From Paludibacteraceae bacterium (GTDB taxonomy: Bacteria; Bacteroidota; Bacteroidia; Bacteroidales; Paludibacteraceae), in the NCBI GenBank assembly GCA_016302585.1, contig JAEDNI010000015.1, forward strand, positions 1-35,431: 35,431 bases of DNA, written 5' to 3'. How positions within the stretch are numbered: the first letter of the stretch is position 1; every line of letters begins with the position of its first letter. The notes under the pieces are model-generated. The model was given only the letters and a program-made list of their open reading frames with translations, made no database searches and had not been told where the DNA came from. The position numbers and the translations under genes are program-made. Of this stretch, positions 15,244-22,325 are shown piece after piece.

Positions 15244-15269
15244 CCTCCTGCCGAATAGTAAAGTGGAGG
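15244..15269 (+). repeat. Leader repeat, copy 2
   Basis: CCTCCT, then GCCGAATAGTAAAGTGGAGG, the cleanest copy. CCTCC (15244-15248) can pair with GGAGG (15265-15269). Confidence 0.65.
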
Positions 15270-15310
15270 AAAATTTAAAGTTGCGCCCGACACGAATAAG
15301 GGACATTATT

Positions 15311-16264
15311 ATGAAAATATACACTTGTCCTAAATGTGGGAACGTGATTACAAATAGTGAATCACTTTACGCATGCCCTAAATGTGGCTGCTCGGCAGAT
15401 AATTTCATCGTGACAGATAGAGAGGAAACTACATCTAATAACTACAATGTTTCGGATTCTGAACAATACAAAAAGGAATCTGGTATTGATCAGCCAGTTC
15501 TATCAGCGAAAGATTATGATGTCATCTGTCCTGATTGCAATTCCGTTATCGCAAATGAGAATTCAGATTGTTCAATATGTGGATGTCCTTCAAATTTATT
15601 CATCAAACGTGCAAAAACAAAATTTGTATATGGAGAAAAACTTGAATGTCCTGATTGTGGAAAAATTTTTGATGAAGAACCAATTCCTTCTTCTTGTCCA
15701 AATTGTGGTTGCCCGTCTGATAAGTTTAAGCAACATATAGAAGAAAATACACATCAAAACTCCTCTACTCAAAATAAGAATGCGTTTTCTGCAATATTTA
15801 TTACATTATTTATTGTTGGTATCTTAGGAGGTTTCGGATATTTGGCATATAGTAAAGTTCAAGAAGCCGCCGAACAAGCTAGGCAGGAACAATATGCAAA
15901 AGAAAGAACACAACAAGAAAACGAGCGGCGTGCGAAGGAAGAAGAAACAAGGAAAGAGCAAGAACGAAAGGATAAACAGCGGCGACATAAACTTTGTGTA
16001 AATAAATGGAATTATCGACATGGTAGCTATTATGGTGAAAATATTCTTGAATCTGTTGGCTTTTCTGAAGATGGATCTGCTTGGTGTTCTATGACTTACT
16101 ACGCTGGTGGGAATAGAATCAGAACTAGTAGTTTTGATTTCTATTATTCTATTAAAGGAGATTATATATATGTAAATGGGGAGAAAGCGTATTATTTTAA
16201 TGGTAATGTATTTGAAGATATGCAAGGTCGCAGATTTACGGAAGTGTCAAGGATTAGTTTCTAA
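15311..16264 (+). CDS. Triple zinc-ribbon membrane protein
   Basis: A protein of 317 residues from the ATG at 15311; a GTG at 15263 would place part of a repeat in the protein. Three zinc ribbons with paired cysteines lie at 6/9 and 22/25, 73/76 and 87/90, and 113/116 and 129/132, each ending CGC followed by P or S and S. A membrane segment follows (about 159-180, FSAIFITLFIVGILGGFGYLAY), then a charged coiled-coil stretch (185-230) and a C-terminal beta-rich domain of about 80 residues (WNYRHGSYYGENILESVGF, GDYIYVNGEKAYYF). With the ribbons cytosolic, the C-terminal domain would be periplasmic. This is likely a scaffold or sensor. The function is unknown. Confidence 0.7.
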   Translation: MKIYTCPKCGNVITNSESLYACPKCGCSADNFIVTDREETTSNNYNVSDSEQYKKESGIDQPVLSAKDYDVICPDCNSVIANENSDCSICGCPSNLFIKRAKTKFVYGEKLECPDCGKIFDEEPIPSSCPNCGCPSDKFKQHIEENTHQNSSTQNKNAFSAIFITLFIVGILGGFGYLAYSKVQEAAEQARQEQYAKERTQQENERRAKEEETRKEQERKDKQRRHKLCVNKWNYRHGSYYGENILESVGFSEDGSAWCSMTYYAGGNRIRTSSFDFYYSIKGDYIYVNGEKAYYFNGNVFEDMQGRRFTEVSRISF

Positions 16265-16291
16265 TAGTAAAATTTAAAATCATAAATATTT

Positions 16292-18034
16292 ATGGCACTA
16301 ATTACTTGTCCAAAATGCGGAAAGAAGTTTTCTGAACACGCACTTGCCTGTCCTCAATGCGGAATTTCAAAAGGCGAGGCACTTGTGTTAATTGAAAAAA
16401 ATGCAGAAGAGATGCGTTTAGCAGCCGAACGCGAAGCAGCGGAGCGCGAACGTCAACAACAAGAATACTATGCGGAGCAAGAACGTCTCCGTCAGGAGCG
16501 CTTGGCTAAAGAGGCGAAAGAAGCACGTATCCGTGCCGAAAAGCGCGCTGAATGGTGGGCTGCAAACAAAAGAAAAGTTGGAATTGCTATTCTTATATTG
16601 ATAGGAATAATCGTATCAATTGTCGCGGTAAAGAAAATCTCTGATGCTATTGCCGCGAAGCATGCTGTCGCGGAAGCGTATGAAATGATAGAGCAGGGGA
16701 AAGAACTGGTTTCAACATATCACTTTGACGAGGCAAAAGACTTATATGATCAGGCATATCGCATGACCATGGATAAAGAGGTGCGAAATACAATTCAAGA
16801 ACAAAATGATGAATTGGCAAAGGCTCGTCAAGCTGCGGAAAGTGAATATAACAATGCACTTAGACGGCTTCAGATATTGCTTGATGCGGATGATAATGAG
16901 TTTAACCAGTATTCCAACGAGTGCTTGGATAAGATGATCGCGATACATCCGGAAGCAAACACGACACAATATTTTCAAAATACGTTCGCTAATCATTCGT
17001 TGCTAACATCAATTCAAAATTATGAGAAGCAAGGTAATGAATTGTATAAGCAAGGTCAATATGAAAAGGCAGCAAAAAAATATAAGGCTGCGATAGTTGT
17101 TTTCGAAATGGAGGATAAAACCCCATCCGCTCAGCTTATACAGAAAAAGGAGACTGCTCAACAATGTGCTACTTTGCTACAGAACGCGACCACTGCCGAA
17201 GAAAACGATCAATATTCCGAAGCCGCAACTGCATACTCAGAATTGTATGCATTGCATGCTCTTGCGTCATATGATGAAAAAGCAAAAACACTTAACGAAA
17301 AAACCTCAATTGCACAAATAAATAAAGGTGGAGTTAAGGGTAAAGACACAAAGAAGAATGATGGTACAAAGATAATCAAGGATTACGCATATTACAAGCG
17401 TGATGATATTAAAACCATAGCGATTCCTGATGGAGTTGTTTCAATAGGACAAAATGCTTTTTGCGAATGCATAAATTTGACATCTATAACTATTTCAAAT
17501 AGTGTTAAAGAAATTGATCTCTATGCTTTTCAGGCGTGCACTAGTTTGACATCTATATCTATTCCTAATAGCGTCGAATTTATATGTCAGGGTACTTTCC
17601 GTAATTGCAAAAGTTTATCTTCAGTCACTCTTCCAAATAGTATCGAAGGTATAGGAAATGGAGCTTTCGAAGGTTGCTCCAGTTTAACTTCTATAACTAT
17701 TCCCAATAGTGTCACTTGGATTGGAGACTGGGCTTTCAATGGTTGCAAAAGTTTGAAATCTATAACTATCCCTAATAGCATTAAAGGCATTCCATTTTAT
17801 GCTTTTAAGGATTGCACGAGTCTAACTTCTATCACTATTCCAAATAGTGTAAAAGAGATCGGGAATGAAGCCTTCTGTGGTTGTACTAGTTTGACATCTA
17901 TAACTATTCCCAATAGTGTTACCTGGATTTCTGACTATGCTTTCGATGGTTGTACAAAGCTTAATATAAAATTGCCACAAAAGTTTAGAGATAAAGTCAA
18001 TTTAAAGGATTGTAAAAGTGTAACCTATTATTAA
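16292..18034 (+). CDS. Zinc-ribbon membrane protein with BspA-type leucine-rich repeats
   Basis: A protein of 580 residues. One zinc ribbon at the N-terminus (C6/C9, C20/C23), then a charged coiled coil (about 35-92), a membrane segment (96-113, VGIAILILIGIIVSIVAV), a helical region with TPR-like character (about 120-345, for example GNELYKQGQYEKAAKKYKAA), and about seven to eight LRR_5 repeats of 23 residues (375-570) of the form TSLTSITIPNSVxxIGxxAF. BspA-type repeats usually mediate binding outside the cytosol, here joined to a cytosolic zinc ribbon. It follows the other zinc-ribbon gene by 27 bp, so the two probably act together. The strand-to-strand similarity of the repeats at DNA level makes copy-number change likely. 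Confidence 0.75.
   Translation: MALITCPKCGKKFSEHALACPQCGISKGEALVLIEKNAEEMRLAAEREAAERERQQQEYYAEQERLRQERLAKEAKEARIRAEKRAEWWAANKRKVGIAILILIGIIVSIVAVKKISDAIAAKHAVAEAYEMIEQGKELVSTYHFDEAKDLYDQAYRMTMDKEVRNTIQEQNDELAKARQAAESEYNNALRRLQILLDADDNEFNQYSNECLDKMIAIHPEANTTQYFQNTFANHSLLTSIQNYEKQGNELYKQGQYEKAAKKYKAAIVVFEMEDKTPSAQLIQKKETAQQCATLLQNATTAEENDQYSEAATAYSELYALHALASYDEKAKTLNEKTSIAQINKGGVKGKDTKKNDGTKIIKDYAYYKRDDIKTIAIPDGVVSIGQNAFCECINLTSITISNSVKEIDLYAFQACTSLTSISIPNSVEFICQGTFRNCKSLSSVTLPNSIEGIGNGAFEGCSSLTSITIPNSVTWIGDWAFNGCKSLKSITIPNSIKGIPFYAFKDCTSLTSITIPNSVKEIGNEAFCGCTSLTSITIPNSVTWISDYAFDGCTKLNIKLPQKFRDKVNLKDCKSVTYY
17440..17970 (+). repeat. 69-bp LRR-encoding tandem repeats
   Basis: Seven or eight repeats of 69 bp encode SLTSITIPNSV-type leucine-rich units. 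Several share near-identical stretches such as TTGACATCTATAACTATTCC or close variants. Confidence 0.7.
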
Positions 18035-18057
18035 TATTCATAACATTCTAAATAAAC

Positions 18058-18090
18058 GGAGTTTGCCAATAGCCGAATAGTTAAGTATAT
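18058..18090 (+). repeat. Leader repeat, copy 3 (degenerate)
   Basis: GGAGTTTGCCAAT followed by AGCCGAATAGTTAAGTATAT. It is the degenerate partner of copy 4 at 18241-18273. The two flank the terminator and the HNH promoter. Confidence 0.5.
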
Positions 18091-18137
18091 ATGATATTTA
18101 TACTCAGTTTACTTATTAGTAAATTTCAATGAACCGG

Positions 18138-18171
18138 ACTAAGGGGTGAGAATTTCATCCCTTAGTTTTTT
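18138..18171 (+). terminator. Intrinsic terminator after the LRR gene
   Basis: ACTAAGGG (18138-18145) pairs with CCCTTAGT (18159-18166), with an inner TGA/TCA helix, followed by a run of T residues. It ends the zinc-ribbon transcription unit. Confidence 0.75.
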
Positions 18172-18190
18172 CTAAAAATCTTCAGAAAAA

Positions 18191-18222
18191 TTTGGTTATA
18201 TCGTTTTTTTGTTGTATCTTTG
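18191..18222 (+). promoter_or_regulatory. Promoter of the HNH gene
   Basis: TTTG (18191-18194) and TATCTTTG (18215-18222), 20-bp spacer. The leader starts with ATCGG and pairs with CCGAT (18248-18252 region), another 5'-end stem-loop. Confidence 0.7.
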
Positions 18223-18240
18223 CAATCGGAATAACGTCCC

Positions 18241-18273
18241 GGAGTTGCCGATAGCCGAATAATAAAGTGGAGG
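18241..18273 (+). repeat. Leader repeat, copy 4
   Basis: GGAGTTGCCGAT, then AGCCGAATAATAAAGTGGAGG in the leader of the HNH gene, 27 bp before the ATG at 18300. Confidence 0.6.
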
Positions 18274-18299
18274 TAATAGAATATCGCAAAAAAATAAAT

Positions 18300-19610
18300 A
18301 TGGGTAGGAAACAATCATGGATAGAATTAAAAAATAATACCATTATTAAGCATTTACATTCATCGCTTTTTACTGATGGTGTTACTGGAATCGATAAGAA
18401 TCTGGTTGTATTTTGGAATGCTGAAAATTTAACATATCCTCATCAACTTAATATTACAATAGAATTCTTAAATGACATGTATAAGGCATATATATCCAAG
18501 ACAAAAGATGATAGTCGTACACGTCTTTGCTTTCGGCAGGAATTGAAACAGAAGATTAAACAATATTCAACCTTTATAGAAGAAGGAAATCTGCGCATAG
18601 AAAAGATTAATGACATGAGATATTCTATGAAAATAGAACTAAATCATTCTCTAAAATTATCTAATAGTACATTTGAAACAACCACCATAAAAGAAAGCGA
18701 TGATAACTCTTTTTCAAAGCGGAATAATCTTGAAAATAAAGAGTATTATGAAGGCAGGAAGAAAGAAGTGAGGTTACTAAATCGCATTAGAAATCGTGCC
18801 GCAAGAGATGAGTGTCTTAGAATATCGGAAGGAAAGTGTTATGTATGTGGATTTGATTTTGGAGAGACATACGGAAATATTGGTAAGGGCTTCTTAGAGG
18901 TACATCACAAAAAGCCCTTGAACCAATATAATGACTGCCATCCAATAACTTTAGATAAATTGTGTGCAGTGTGTTCTAATTGCCATAGAATGATACACAG
19001 AACAAAAGAGCCGATGGATGTTGAAGAGTTCAAACTCTTCGTTCAAAACAAAAAAAATAATAACAAACAATTTGCAGAAGCTTATGAACCGTGGTCTGCT
19101 GTATATGAAGCTTGCCCAAACGCAAATAAAACTATTTATACGAATGGAGCAAAAATCATAAAAGCATTGTTTCAAGCGACCACTGATGAAGAAGAAAAAA
19201 GAAGATTGGCAGAACTAGCCATAGAGTTACAAGATAAGCGTATCGAGTATTTTGGCAATGATCCCAAATACCCAACAGCATATATTCTTGGTGAAAAAGG
19301 TTTGGCGTATTTAGATTTCTGGGGCAGTGAAAAAATAGAAGAAGCCCATGAATGTTTACGACAATCTGTTCAACAAAGGGGAGATAAGAGCAAGATAATT
19401 GTTCTCGTAAAATTAGTGGAGACATCATATGAAATGTATAAGATGAACCCGGGACTTTATGAAACCGAATTCTTAGCAGACTATCATTTAGCAAGAAAGT
19501 ACTTGGAGACGATAGCTACAAATCCCAGTAATAAAAATGCTGAAAGTGCGAAAGAACAAAAACAATATGTGGATGAAATATTTGAAAATTCAGGTATTTC
19601 AAGTAAATAG
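18300..19610 (+). CDS. HNH endonuclease fused to a C-terminal TPR-like domain
   Basis: A protein of 436 residues from the ATG at 18300; a GTG start at 18267 is in frame but overlaps a repeat. Residues 1-145 are an unrecognised N-terminal domain. An HNH domain spans about 165-235: C180 and C183 (CYVCGFDF), the VHH of the nuclease motif (201-203), and C225, C228 and H233 (CAVCSNCHRMIH). It resembles McrA-like restriction nucleases. Residues 258-430 match a Bacteroidales TPR-like family normally seen in other proteins (AYEPWSAVYEACPNANKTIY, RIEYFGNDPKYPTAYILGEK). The HNH domain would cut DNA and the fused part may bind a partner or sense a state. The gene has its own promoter. Confidence 0.8.
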   Translation: MGRKQSWIELKNNTIIKHLHSSLFTDGVTGIDKNLVVFWNAENLTYPHQLNITIEFLNDMYKAYISKTKDDSRTRLCFRQELKQKIKQYSTFIEEGNLRIEKINDMRYSMKIELNHSLKLSNSTFETTTIKESDDNSFSKRNNLENKEYYEGRKKEVRLLNRIRNRAARDECLRISEGKCYVCGFDFGETYGNIGKGFLEVHHKKPLNQYNDCHPITLDKLCAVCSNCHRMIHRTKEPMDVEEFKLFVQNKKNNNKQFAEAYEPWSAVYEACPNANKTIYTNGAKIIKALFQATTDEEEKRRLAELAIELQDKRIEYFGNDPKYPTAYILGEKGLAYLDFWGSEKIEEAHECLRQSVQQRGDKSKIIVLVKLVETSYEMYKMNPGLYETEFLADYHLARKYLETIATNPSNKNAESAKEQKQYVDEIFENSGISSK

Positions 19611-19672
19611 TAGAATAAGCAAAAGAACCTGTTTTCCGTCGTTATACCACTTGCCTCGCTCCATCCGCTTAA

Positions 19673-19748
19673 TCAAAGCCCAATAAGGAATAGCCCAATA
19701 AAACAATCTTCCTTTTATTCCGCTTGCCCACTGCAGGCGGATTGTTTT
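19673..19748 (+). repeat. CAAAGCCC hairpin element, copy A
   Basis: Starts TCAAAGCCCAATAAGG and ends in an imperfect hairpin (ATTCCGCTTGC with GCAGGCGGATT), then GTTTT. About 75% alike to copy B by eye. Confidence 0.55.
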
Positions 19749-19862
19749 GTCAAAGTCAAATGATTAACCTCCCAAACACCGAATGAAGTAGCACAAAATT
19801 TACATTTGCTTAACAGAATAAGCAATTTTTTTGTAAAAATGCTTATTGGATTAAGCATTTAG

Positions 19863-19973
19863 AAAGACGGTAAGCAGATTGCAGATGTTCCTAATGCTTT
19901 CATTGCAACCGATGGTATTGAATATGCTTTAGGCAACAAAATTCCTCTTTGGCTCTTTGGATTCCTGTATTAG
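19863..19973 (+). pseudogene. 36-codon gene remnant
   Basis: A protein-like stretch, KDGKQIADVPNAFIATDGIE followed by YALGNKIPLWLFGFLY and a stop, with an in-frame stop just upstream and no start codon. It looks like the end of a lost gene. The family was not recognised. Confidence 0.4.
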
Positions 19974-19980
19974 CATTTGT

Positions 19981-20060
19981 TCAAAGCCCAATAAAGAGAA
20001 GTTCTATAAACCAATCTCCTTCCTCATAATCCGCCTGCCTATCCGCAGGCGGATTGTTAT
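19981..20060 (+). repeat. CAAAGCCC hairpin element, copy B
   Basis: Begins TCAAAGCCCAATAAAGAG and ends in a perfect 11-bp hairpin, AATCCGCCTGC (20028-20038) with GCAGGCGGATT (20045-20055). It lies directly beside the left flanking repeat of hipBA. Confidence 0.6.
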
Positions 20061-20065
20061 ACTTG

Positions 20066-20109
20066 CCGCACACGATTCGCTTACGGGAGGGATACGGAAC
20101 GATAACTCA
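20066..20109 (+). repeat. Left flanking repeat of the hipBA segment
   Basis: CCGCACACGATTCGCTTA (20066-20083) and ATACGGAACGATAACTCA (20092-20109). Both recur after hipA, at 21674-21691 (one mismatch) and 21799-21816 (identical). Confidence 0.65.
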
Positions 20110-20141
20110 TCGCTCACCATCAACATAGAGTGGCAAATAAC

Positions 20142-20192
20142 TACTCATATTTGAGTATTCATTGCAAAAAAACATATTAAATACTCATATTT
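20142..20192 (+). promoter_or_regulatory. Candidate HipB operators
   Basis: Palindrome TACTCATATTTGAGTA (20142-20157, arms TACTCA/TGAGTA) and a half-site TACTCATATTT (20182-20192), 40 bp apart, just upstream of the -33 box. The layout suits repression by the adjacent HTH protein. Confidence 0.45.
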
Positions 20193-20203
20193 TATTACTA
20201 AGA

Positions 20204-20235
20204 TTTGCGTATATCAAATATTTTTTGTACCTTTG
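20204..20235 (+). promoter_or_regulatory. Promoter of hipBA
   Basis: TTTG (20204-20207) and TACCTTTG (20228-20235) with a 20-bp spacer, CGTATATCAAATATTTTTTG, nearly the same as that of the lipoprotein gene at 11335. Confidence 0.75.
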
Positions 20236-20281
20236 CACCGAAATTCAATTGTATATCGTGAATCTGTAAATCGTAAATGGT

Positions 20282-20581
20282 ATGATAGAGGCATTTGAGA
20301 CTCCGGTATCTGTTGCCCGGGCGGTTGCCGAGCGAGCTAAACAACGCAGAACGGCTATGCGCCTTACGCAAGCCGAATTGGCACAAAAAGCAGGTCTTTC
20401 TTTGTCTGCTTACCGGCGTTTTGAGCAAAGTGGACAGATTGCTTTTACCTCACTGCTGCAAGTTGCTTTTGCTTTGGATTGCATGAGTGATTTCAATGCC
20501 CTTTTTGCCGGTACGTCTTGGGCTACGATGGATGATATGCTCAAGCAGGCAAAACCCGCTAAACGCGTTCGCCATGATTGA
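20282..20581 (+). CDS. HipB-like XRE-family regulator
   Basis: A protein of 99 residues. A helix-turn-helix of the Cro/C1 type spans about 23-80 (LTQAELAQKAGLSLSAYRRF as the recognition unit). It is the size of a HipB antitoxin, and its last 8 bp overlap the hipA-like start (ATGATTGA), so translation is probably coupled. In HipBA pairs the HTH protein binds upstream operators and inhibits the kinase. Candidate operators lie at 20142-20192. The start 20282 follows a short leader of about 40 nt. Confidence 0.82.
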   Translation: MIEAFETPVSVARAVAERAKQRRTAMRLTQAELAQKAGLSLSAYRRFEQSGQIAFTSLLQVAFALDCMSDFNALFAGTSWATMDDMLKQAKPAKRVRHD

Positions 20582-21653
20582 TGTTCAGCAAATAGAAGTG
20601 TGGATGCACGGCCGTCAGGTAGGTCGCTTGGCGCTCACGCCGCAAAGACCGCAGACTTGTGCGTTTGAATATACGGCGGAGTGGCTGCAAGACGGATTTA
20701 GTATCTCGCCTTTTGAGTTACCACTTACGCCCGGTCTGAAGATTGCACCTTACAAACCTTTCGACGGACATTTCGGCGTTTTCTCCGATAGCCTTCCGGA
20801 CGGCTGGGGACAAATCATTCTCCATCGTCATTTGGCGCAACAAGGTATTAACAGCTTGTCGCTCAATCCGCTCCAACAGTTATGTCTTGTAGGCGGTAAT
20901 GGTCGTGGCGCTTTGGAGTATCGCCCTGACGAAAGTATTCAGCATACGCAGGAATACATGACCTTGGCACAAATAGCCGCAGAGACATTCGCTATTCTCG
21001 AAGATGACAACTATGCCGGCAAGCATATCGCAGAACTGGTTCAGCGCGGTGGTTCGCCGGGTGGCGCGCGACCCAAGATATTCTTGAAACCAGGAGAAGA
21101 CGAGTGGCTCATCAAATTCCGCGCCAAAAATGATAAGAAATCCATCGGCAGGGAAGAATACCGCTACTCGCAATTAGCGAAACAATGCGGCATAGAGATG
21201 CCGGAAACAAAACTGTTTGAAGATCAATGGTTTGGCGTCAAGCGTTTTGACAGAGTGGATGGTCGCAGGCTGCATGTGGTTAGTGCGTCAGGGCTGTTGC
21301 AGGCAGATTATCAGATTCCGAGTATTGACTATTTTCATCTGTTTAGCATATCTGCACGCCTTTCCCATTCGATGGCAGAGTTGTGGAAGATTTATCGGTT
21401 AATGTGTTTCAATGTGTTAATTGGAAATCGCGATGACCATGCTAAGAATTTCTCCTTTATCTACGATAATGAATGGCGGTTTGCTCCGGCGTATGACTTG
21501 TTGCCTTGTGGTTCTGCAGGGGACTATCATACCACTTCTGTCAATGACAATCCGCTGCCCGAACGTGCAGATATGCTTCGTTTGGCTGAGCGCGTAGGAC
21601 TCGATCTCAAACGCGCGGCAGAGATTTATGATCAAATAAAGAATATTGTATAA
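20574..21653 (+). CDS. HipA-like serine/threonine kinase toxin
   Basis: A protein of 359 residues from the ATG at 20574; a farther upstream start at 20487 lies within the preceding gene. It has the HipA layout: an N-terminal barrel-like subdomain (MHGRQVGRLALTP), the FSDSLPDGWG stretch, a glycine-rich loop region (GGSPGGARPKIFL), catalytic NVLIGNRDDHAKNFSFI and metal-binding APAYDLLP. The residues needed for phosphotransfer appear intact. It is shorter than E. coli HipA (440), mainly at the N-terminus. HipA kinases phosphorylate translation factors such as GltX, but the target here is unknown. The overlapping regulator and flanking repeats suggest a mobile toxin-antitoxin cassette. Confidence 0.82.
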   Translation: MIDVQQIEVWMHGRQVGRLALTPQRPQTCAFEYTAEWLQDGFSISPFELPLTPGLKIAPYKPFDGHFGVFSDSLPDGWGQIILHRHLAQQGINSLSLNPLQQLCLVGGNGRGALEYRPDESIQHTQEYMTLAQIAAETFAILEDDNYAGKHIAELVQRGGSPGGARPKIFLKPGEDEWLIKFRAKNDKKSIGREEYRYSQLAKQCGIEMPETKLFEDQWFGVKRFDRVDGRRLHVVSASGLLQADYQIPSIDYFHLFSISARLSHSMAELWKIYRLMCFNVLIGNRDDHAKNFSFIYDNEWRFAPAYDLLPCGSAGDYHTTSVNDNPLPERADMLRLAERVGLDLKRAAEIYDQIKNIV

Positions 21654-21673
21654 AGTATAATTTGTTTTACTTT

Positions 21674-21816
21674 CCGCACACGACTCGCTTATGTGGAGAA
21701 GCCAATTGACTTTTGGCTTCGAAAATCGGAACGTTAATCGTGCCCTTGTGGCTAAGAAAAGGGAAGGCGGTCGGGGAGACCAAGCCGACCGAGAATAAAT
21801 ACGGAACGATAACTCA
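21674..21816 (+). repeat. Right flanking repeat of the hipBA segment, interrupted
   Basis: CCGCACACGACTCGCTTA (21674-21691) and ATACGGAACGATAACTCA (21799-21816), the same pair as on the left but separated by about 107 bp instead of 8. The extra sequence contains two perfect hairpins. Confidence 0.6.
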
Positions 21817-21895
21817 CCTCTCGCCATTAATTTGCTCAAAGCCCTATAGAGAGAAGTCCTATAAAACAAATTGATAAATAGTAAAAATTTGCACA

Positions 21896-21999
21896 GTCAG
21901 TTTTGTCAGTTTCCTTTATTTCTTTGCTCAATCTGTCTTGTGGACTGATCAATGAACCTCCAAACTGACAATACTGACAATACTGACAATACTGACATA
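21896..21999 (+). repeat. Inverted ACTGACA arrays
   Basis: Four 9-bp units (three ACTGACAAT and one ACTGACATA, 21964-21999) face GTCAGTTTTGTCAGTTT (21896-21912), which pairs with 21962-21978 at 16 of 17 positions across a 49-bp loop. Confidence 0.65.
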
Positions 22000-22289
22000 T
22001 CATTTTTTTGCATTGCATTTTCTCTCCAAAGTACAATAGTGAAATAGTGCAATGCATTTTTTTTCGAACGCCCTATTCGAAAACTCAGCGTTAGTTGTTC
22101 TTAATGATTATTAATGATTATTAGTCATTACCGAACCTATTGCCTACCTATCTCGGTCGCATGTCGTTTGCATCGTGAACGTCACTATACCGTGCAAATA
22201 TTGTGTTTTGCCTTTTCTCGGGAGATGGTCCCGTGATGGTCGCGTGGAAATGTTGTATTTGGTGTATATTTAAAACGACCGCCTCAGTA

Positions 22290-22315
22290 TGAGGTGACCC
22301 CAAAAAGTTGGACGG
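22290..22315 (-). repeat. Terminal inverted repeat of the IS3-family element
   Basis: TGAGGTGACCCC followed by AAAAAGTTGGACGG, the typical end sequence of IS3-family elements, 11 bp beyond the orfB stop. No matching opposite end is seen near 23350-23460. Confidence 0.7.
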
Positions 22316-22325
22316 ATTATTAAAT

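Larger units (their letters stand above)
19611..20281 (+). other. Gene-free region with repeats, a gene remnant and hipBA control sites
   Basis: No intact gene. It holds two copies of an 80-bp element starting CAAAGCCCAATAA and ending in a hairpin, a 36-codon remnant (19863-19973), an 8-bp inverted repeat AATAAGCA/TGCTTATT near 19820-19845, and the hipBA operators and promoter. Confidence 0.7.
21654..22289 (+). other. Gene-free region of repeats between hipA and the IS3 remnant
   Basis: No gene is visible. It contains the right flank repeats of hipBA (21674-21691, 21799-21816), hairpins GAAGCCAA/TTGGCTTC and CGGTCGG/CCGACCG between them, CAAAGCCC copy C (21836-21873), an inverted ACTGACA array (21896-21999), a 10-bp direct repeat ATTAATGATT near 22100, and an 11-bp tandem duplication GATGGTCCCGT/GATGGTCGCGT (22224-22245). 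Confidence 0.65.

Noticed and set aside
18269..18273. Shine-Dalgarno site for the HNH gene
   Set aside because: GGAGG is 27 nt from the ATG, too far for a ribosome-binding site, although it is part of the leader repeat.
21964..21999. CRISPR array
   Set aside because: The repeats are 9 bp with no spacers and no cas genes nearby.
21836..22057. Short minus-strand frame with CQYCQYCQY repeats
   Set aside because: It is only the translated ACTGACAAT array and no other coding signal is present.
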